Source of the DNA: Cunninghamia lanceolata
Taxonomy: Eukaryota; Streptophyta; Pinopsida; Cupressales; Cupressaceae
Direction: 5' to 3'
DNA length: 64,000 nt
Assembly (NCBI GenBank): GCA_027924645.1
Contig: BSBN01000187.1
Coordinates: 11,054,001-11,118,000, forward strand
The notes below the pieces were generated by a model. It was not told where the DNA came from. It worked only from the letters and a program-made list of their open reading frames with translations, and searched no databases. Position numbers and translations under genes: made by a program. This document shows positions 57,955-64,000 of the stretch, piece by piece. Position 1 is the first letter of the stretch. Each line of letters starts with the position of its first letter.

Positions 57955-60900
57955 ATGGCTACTCCAAATATCATCAAAATCACTTATAGGCCATGCCGTA
58001 AATTCAAAAAACACCCCTACAAATCTCTGGAAGTTGATCCCTTAGGTGCATTCTCTAGCATTCTGCATGGGGTTCTGCATGTAGAAGATATTAGGGTTTA
58101 CATACATGCAAACATTGAAGAATTTGGGGAATCCAAGCTGATGGATATCTACCACAAGGAACTGATAAATGAATCACTTGAACTTAAACCCCAATACAAG
58201 GCCATCTGGGATAAACATTTTAGACAGTGCATCCATTTCCCCTATTTTGCAGAAGATGAGTGGGTCCGGTATGTTTTGAGCAGAGTGCATGACAACTTCA
58301 AGTGGTTGAATAGACCATTTAAGATCACAAAAGATGCTATTAGGGCGGTAACTAGTTTGCACTCATCTGGAGGGTTACCTGTTCTTAAATCAGTTAAAAA
58401 CCAAACTGTAAGTGAGGCTACCAGATCAAAATTTGACAAGAGAGCAATGACAATAGAAGATATCACTGATCTAGATATCAAGTTTGCTTCCATGATTATT
58501 GGTTACAAGATATATCACTCCAGCAGGGAAAATTCAGTACCCAGAACTACAATTTACACTGCCTATCAAATGCTAAGAGAAAATGATGACTATGATCTTT
58601 GTGAGCTTCTCCTGAACCAATTGTTAGAGAATTTGTAGAAAATAAAGAAAGATAAAAAGAATTCAATCAAGTATGGTGGCTTGATACTTTGCCTATTCTT
58701 CTACTATATGAATGAGCTACCCAGAACTAGTGGCTAGATATGGCAAAATGACAAACCTGTTGCCATACAAATCAGGGATTATTTGTATGGGCTTGGTAAT
58801 GCCAAGGCACAAGATACAGCCTTGTGGGGTTACTTTGAAAACTTCCAAAGCATAATGTAGGCTAGGGAGAGAATCCCCCAATCTCTAGTTGAAAAATACA
58901 AAGATACAGTGTGCTTCATGGTAGACACTGATCAATTCCTAATGGAGGTAGTGGAACTGAGAATAGTGTAGATTATACCAATGGGCTATGAGGTGGATGA
59001 GAAAATTCTAGAACTGCATGTCCAACATCTACTAAGTCAGCATAAGGACCCTAAGGCAGAAAGGTTTGGAACCTTCCAAGAATTGAGTGTAAAAGTTCAT
59101 GTTGAACTTAAATAGCATTAGATCAAGAGAAAAGTAAGAAGGGAAGTAGAAGAATTCACCAAGACGCATGGAATATCAAAGGAGGTAGTTGATGCCAACA
59201 GAGAGAAGATGGAAAGGGCAGAGAAAGAAAGACAAGAAATAGAAAAAGAAAGTGCTCCAGTGCAAGCCCCCTCCTGGACCAAATCCTCTAGAAGCTCTAC
59301 ACCTACCACCTCTAAGGCCAAAAAGCATCAAAACTGGAAGCCCAGACATCCGAAAAGGGAGAAGAGAACAAAGAAAAAGTCCACAAGGTCCTATACGAGT
59401 CAGAAGGATGATGAAGAAACTGAGACTGATGAAGAAATCAAGAAAATGAAGAAGAAGAAGAAAACATCCGGTGAACCCTCTATTGGTCATAGCAAGGAAG
59501 AAGAAGTAGAAGAGTTTGTTGAAAGGCCTACTCTATTCATTGATGATGTAGTCAAGGCAATTACTATGGATGGAAATCTGCAACCAATGACAGAATTCTA
59601 TGATGAGTATAATGACGCAGATAAAAAGATCTTAGAAGAAGCCACAGTTAAGTACTTAAACATATATAAAAAGGCATTTATTGAAATCATCTCTCTAATT
59701 CCCAAAAGTTTAGAGAAGGAACTTGAAATGAGAAAGGAGAATGCCAAGGCAAAGGCCTTAGAGATCAGAGAACAGATTGCTATCCAACTCTATCCCTCCA
59801 TCACTCCAAAGCAAATGAGCATGATCTTCAAAGATTGCAAGGATGAGTTCCAGAACAAAGCCAAAATGAATAAGCTTATGCTCGAAGAGACCGATCAAGT
59901 GGCTAAAGAGACTAAAGACATCCTCTGGAATGCCTATAAAAGATTCAATATTCCTATTATAGAGGACTTAAGTGATGAACCCTCTGTCATGGATGATGAA
60001 GGACTCAGTACATCAAAGGAAGATCCTACAGAGAAAAATGTAGAAGAATCAAAAGAGATAGGTGAGGAGAAAACTAAGGACCTGGATTCCCCTATTCTGA
60101 AAGAGAATGTCCAAGAAGAAGTAAATATCTCTCATCCAAATTCCCTTGCAGACTCCGGATCTAAAGGAGAAGAAAGAATAGAGGAGAAAACTAGTCAAGA
60201 AGAAGAAGTAAAGGAAAGGGAAAAAGACCAAACAAAGAAGACCCCAGGAGACAGTTCTGAGACTGCAGAAGGGAAGAAGACTCTATCTCTGGCAAGAGAC
60301 ACTACAGAAATTGTCAAATATTTCTTGACCAAAGAGATGATGGAAATTGATGAACCAAAACTGCTTCAAGGACCATTCAATTTTGATTCTCTCTCCCCGG
60401 TTCAAACAATGAAGATAGCATCCTTTGCCCAAGCAAAGGCAAAAGAAAAACTTCTGAAGTCTCACAAGGAAGACTATGAACTGATTGAGATTGCATTTGG
60501 TGTATTGGAAAAGATCATGCCATCCTTCCAGAAGGATCTTTCAGCCTCTTCATCCAGTAATCTCAAATCTCTTGTTAATACTATTAGCACACATTTTGAT
60601 TCCTTAGAGAAGCTAGTAGAAGAAATGGTCTAGAAGGAGTTTTTGGGAAAGAGATTCTCTGAAGTACAAGGGCTAATAACAAATGAAAGGAGAAATTTGG
60701 ATATTGGAATAAAGAGCCTAGAGAATGCTCTTAAAGATGGTGGTGATCTATACAAATTTTGTCTATCTTGGTCCACCGTAACAGCAGACATCACCAAGAA
60801 GGTGAAAGACCAATAGAGGAAACTATCAAGTTTATCTCAAAGTTTTGATCCTCTCACCTCTTCCATAATAAATCAAGAGTGTCAAACTATTGTAGTCATA

Positions 60901-61170
60901 AATGAATTAAAGAAGCTTGACAAGGAGAAGAAAAATAGAATAAGCAGGTTAAGTGAACTTAGAGGGATAATTATCCTTAAATTAGAGGCCATGCATGGGG
61001 CCTTATTTGATGCTCAGACCACAACCCAGACTAGTGATCCGACAGATCTAAAGAGGGTAGAAGCTTTTGCATTCCTGTTGAGTGGTCACATCTCAATTTT
61101 GGATAGGATGAAGCAAAGTTGGGCAATAGAATTCGTCCAGTTGAAGACAACTTTTGCAGATATGCTTTAG
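57955..61170 (+). pseudogene. E2 ORF2: about 1070-codon unknown protein, broken only by TAG codons
   Basis: One frame from the ATG at 57955 to 61168. Residues 1-370 are globular, with P-C-R-K-F-K-K-H, a helical S-R-V-H-D-x-F-K-W motif, I-T-K-D-A-I-R-A-V-T, MIIGYKIY and LWGYF. Residues about 420-780 are Lys/Glu-rich and low-complexity. Residues 780-1070 are helical with I-S-T-H-F-D-S-L-E-K and Y-K-F-C-L-S-W. Eight internal stops (58636, 58735, 58858, 58969, 59113, 59119, 60631, 60814) are all TAG. Against E1, the stop at 58969 sits where E1 has Trp. No catalytic motif and no known family recognised. The conserved plan in E1 and E2 implies it served the element. Confidence 0.72.
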
Positions 61171-61263
61171 TTTATGTAAGTATAACATGTATATATACTT
61201 ATGCGGCTAAGTATAGTTGGATTTTTGGGACTTTTGGTGTGTGGATTCTATCCTTTGCCATTG

Positions 61264-61423
61264 TTGTCAAAGGGGGAGTGAGTAGCAGTCAAAAATGTGG
61301 AATCTAGCTAAGGGGGAGCTCCGGTAAAGTGTACATTAGAACAGAGCATCAGCCAAGGGGGAGTGTAGTGTGACACTTAGTCATTTTTCACTAAGTGTTG
61401 CCATCAATGCCAAAGGGGGAGAT
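61264..61423 (+). promoter_or_regulatory. E2 polypurine-tract array
   Basis: Four AAGGGGGAG tracts near 61268, 61311, 61356 and 61410. The last (CCAAAGGGGGAGAT) abuts the 3' LTR at 61424 and is the one used by position. The multiplicity matches E1 and the Copia. Confidence 0.78.
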
Positions 61424-61447
61424 TGTTGGCAAGAGACATGTGTGGTT
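61424..61447 (+). repeat. E2 3' LTR stub
   Basis: TGTTGGCAAGAGACA then TGTGTGGTT match the first bases of the 5' LTR with one gap. Homology then ends. The remainder of the LTR and the gypsy sequence expected beyond it are missing. Confidence 0.8.
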
Positions 61448-62748
61448 ACACAACACACCCCATTTTGACTTGACAAAATAGGGACCTAACATTTTTGCTT
61501 GGCTTGGCTTGTGTTTTCTGCTTGCTGGCGGTTTGGTAAAAGTAAGTCAATACAGATGATCCTGCATAAAGGGGACTGGGTAAGTCATCATGATGAGGTC
61601 AAAATTTCAAAGTTAATATTTCATGACAATAACCTCATGGTTGGATAGATTACAAAATTTCATGCAGGTTTGTCTTTTGGATCACCCTGACATTCCTTAG
61701 AAAATGAGAGTTATGGTGAGTCAAAGCCCTGGTCAAAATTGATATTCCGAGGAGAGGATCATATTTCTTAACATCAGTCATCTTATAAAAGATCACCCCA
61801 ATCAAATCCTATCACTCGATAAATCATTTATCTGGAGATCCGGACGTCAATTTTAGCTGATAGAAGAATTTACCCATCGAACAAATGCCATTTATTTTGC
61901 GGGGGTCATATTTTGAATGTAACTTGATTTTTTGAATATCACCTGATATTTAGAATATCACCCTGGTGCAAAATATCACCCTAACACCAATATGATGATG
62001 ACATCATATAATCCTGATGAGATAAGAAAATTGCCATGACGATGATGTCATCATCCTTTTTTTACCTCACAGACGTATATTTCTAATAGCGATCCTTTGT
62101 ACAAAACATGACGAGGACGTCATAGTGCGACAAAGATGAAACAAGTTATTATCCTAGTGACGTCACCTTGATATTCCAAGGAAAAGTCACTTTAGTTTAG
62201 GGAGTGATATTATAAACATCACTAGACATTCTGAACATCACCTGATATTTTGAATATCACCCGATATTCTCAACCTAACCCGATCTATTGACATAAGATT
62301 TCTCGCCAATGGGGAAGGTCATATTACACCAAGGGGGTCATATTCTCAATATCACCCGATATTCAGAATATCATCCGATCTTCCAAAGGTCACCCCACTC
62401 CTCTTGTTATGCAAAATTAAAGGCCATAAATACAGTAGGTGGTTTCCCACCGATTGTGAACGTGATTTAGACACTTGGCAGCTTCCATGAATTAATGATA
62501 GGATATCAATGGTTAAGATTGAATAACCCCTGTGTTGCCCTAAAATTTCCCTAATCAGAAGGATAAAAGTGAATTCACAGAGTCATTTTACATTTATTTT
62601 GTGATAAAATGAATTTTTACAGGGCACCGAGCTTTCAAACCCTCATACGACTACTTGCAGACGCATACGGCTCGCAGCAGAACAAAACATGTGAACATCA
62701 CTGGTAGTTGAGTGCACTTCACATAATCAGGAGAATAAGTGAAATGAA
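61448..62748 (+). promoter_or_regulatory. LTR-like or promoter-like region upstream of X-plus
   Basis: No ORF. It holds a family of GATATTC-x-GAATATCACC repeats (61932-61981, 62227-62270, 62341-62382) and four ACGT/ATGT palindromes of bZIP type (61993-62008, 62041-62055, 62116-62123 and the perfect GTGACGTCAC at 62157-62166). It lies directly before the leader of X-plus. It may be an LTR starting near 61439, but no matching second LTR is in the window. Confidence 0.45.
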
Positions 62749-62945
62749 GTAAGTAATTGAAAACCCCTCCTATCATTTATGCATGTCTAGGTAGTATGAT
62801 TTCTACTAGTTTGAAGCTATGAATTATGCATGTTATAATGAAGTAATGATAAATGAGTATAATGTGCATCATGCCGTGAGAATATATTGTTGAATGTGCA
62901 TGCATGAGAAATATGGTATGGTAAGATTGGTACTGTTTATTGCAG
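62749..62945 (+). other. Candidate intron in the 5' leader of X-plus
   Basis: The donor AG|GTAAGT-like site at 62749 and the acceptor TTTATTGCAG ending at 62945 bound 197 AT-rich bases. The ATG of X-plus follows seven bases later at 62952. A leader intron is common in plant genes; RNA evidence is needed. Confidence 0.45.
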
Positions 62946-62951
62946 GAGACC

Positions 62952-64000
62952 ATGGTGGACAAGAGACTGAGCAAGTCTGAGGCTGAATTTTGTAAGCCCA
63001 TGTTCGTTCAACCTGAAGGTGTACAGTTTAAATATGGTGCCATTACAGATACACACCAAAGAAACACTGATTTGGCGACATGGTCGGCTAAGATGAGTGA
63101 TGAAAAGAATCACAGTACCTTGTTGGATGCAGTTTTCATGTCAGGGATGTGGAGTGCAATAGGATTCCCTTACTCTATGGAAGCTCCAGAGTTAATTGTT
63201 GAATGTGCAAGGAATTACAACCCATAGACCAGAAAAGTAGAGAAACATGGTAGGGTTTATGCTGATCTATCTATCAAGGGGATTGCAGCCACTTTCAGTT
63301 TGCCATTCAGAAAGAAGGTATCTAGTATAGATCTAAAGAAATTGCAAATTGAATATGAGAATAACAAGAAGACCGCCCGGAAGAGAATGTACCAATGGAG
63401 GGCGAAAAATAGTCCTTACCCTATGGCCACCAAATTGCGAGTGCATCTGTATAAGTTTGATTTCGATGATGAGTACCAATATATGATAGCCCTACTCAGC
63501 AAAGTGACAGGTCAGCCTGATGCTGGAAGTTTTAAGGATTGGATGTATGGGGTCATCCTAATGTGTGTTTATACAGACAACAAGCCACTATGGGTAAAAA
63601 TGATAAGTGATGCTCTGGATGAGCAACTCATGAACCTAGGAGGCTTGGAGTGTGCATTTTATATGACTTCATATGTGGTATATTCATGTGCCTACAAGGG
63701 TACATTTGATGCACTTGTAACAATTGGAAAGATTGGTGGGACTACTAATGATGCCCACAGATGGGATCATTATCCTCAGTTGCAAAGAGTAAATTACATT
63801 CTTGATTATAAACTAGTGAATAATGCATTCTCTATGCATCTGGTAAGGACAATGGAGGAAGACAGGACTAAAAGACTGAGCATGGAAGCTCAGGAGGTTA
63901 TTTATAGGCATGGTGCCTGGTTTATACAATATGCTACTTTCTCCTATATCGGGATAGAAGGTTTTGAAGGTCAGCCCCTCATGTTCCCCAGGTATCCCAT
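62952..64000 (+). pseudogene. X-plus: member of the X family, runs off the right edge
   Basis: The ATG at 62952 opens a frame that continues to the window end with one internal stop, the TAG near 63226. It is homologous to X-minus over its whole length: P-M-F, A-I-G-F-P-Y, E-C-A-R-N-Y-N-P, G-R-V-Y-A-D-L-S-I-K-G-I, L-Y-K-F-D-F-D, a W-M-Y-G-V-I-L-M segment, Y-P-Q-L-Q-R and R-L-S-M-E-A-Q-E-V-I-Y. It is the least damaged copy of the family here. The predicted N-terminal fold (helix, strand, S/T-x-K-x-I helix, L-P) recalls plant mobile or plant transposon-associated domains, but that is inference. Function unknown. Confidence 0.65.

Larger units (their letters stand above)
54958..61447 (+). mobile_element. 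E2: non-autonomous Copia-like LTR element, sister of E1
   Basis: Full 5' LTR (54958-56062), intact tRNA-Met primer site, Gag-like gene, spacer, ORF2, polypurine array and a 24-base stub of the 3' LTR (61424-61447). There is no RT, integrase or protease anywhere in the 5.36 kb internal region and no foreign insert. Inserted in the gypsy RNase H in the opposite direction. E2 shows the family plan uninterrupted and is the best reference for E1. Confidence 0.85.

Noticed and set aside
49122..61170. TAG read as glutamine (a recoded nuclear gene set)
   Set aside because: The bias to TAG is strong, but one TAG aligns with Trp in a sister element, TGA and TAA also occur, and frameshifts break several of the same genes. 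Cytosine deamination explains all of this.

Overview
The window is repeat-dominated nuclear DNA of a vascular plant. The evidence is a tandem endogenous caulimovirid, Copia and Ty3/gypsy LTR retrotransposons primed by initiator tRNA-Met, and a plant mobile domain (PMD) pseudogene. Deeply nested, heavily decayed long elements with no intact host gene suit a large genome such as a conifer or other gymnosperm; that placement is inference.

Bases 1-22964 are a head-to-tail array of a petuvirus-like caulimovirid on the minus strand. The monomer is about 8.1 kb and encodes one polyprotein in the order movement protein, zinc ribbon, coiled coil, coat protein with CCHC knuckle, aspartic protease, reverse transcriptase, RNase H and a cysteine-rich C-terminal domain. 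Copy A (1-7809) is entered from the left edge and is broken by a patchwork of inverted pieces (about 4363-6013). Copy B (8698-17175) carries a 1.2 kb internal duplication with a 46-base filler. Copy C (18064-22964) ends abruptly inside the coat region against unrelated DNA. Two complete intergenic regions (7810-8697 and 17176-18063) hold the promoter and the tRNA-Met primer site. Every copy is broken; the longest open stretch is 1272 codons in copy C.

Bases 22965-32699 hold two decayed members of an unrecognised long-gene family: T1 on the plus strand (23794-26884) and X-minus (about 28150-32380), the latter split by an insertion. A third member, X-plus, enters at 62952 behind a probable spliced 5' leader and runs off the right edge.

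Bases 32700-61447 are a nest. Element E1 (32700-47113) is a non-autonomous Copia-like element with no pol; it encodes a Gag-like protein (coiled coil plus four zinc knuckles) and a long unknown ORF2. A complete but dead Copia element (37311-44844, target duplication TCTAC) sits inside E1 ORF2. A minus-strand Tat-like gypsy (47114-54957) lies in the E1 3' LTR and carries an antisense PMD ORF. E2 (54958-61447), a sister of E1 with the same Gag plus ORF2 layout, lies inside the gypsy RNase H. E1, E2 and the Copia share primer site, polypurine tract and LTR motifs, so the Copia machinery probably mobilised them.

The strongest candidates for something undescribed are the E1/E2 family (Gag plus ORF2, no pol) together with its possible kinship to T1/X and the PMD ORF, the C-terminal zinc domain of the virus, and the nearly exclusive decay of reading frames through TAG codons, which suggests long-term CHG methylation.
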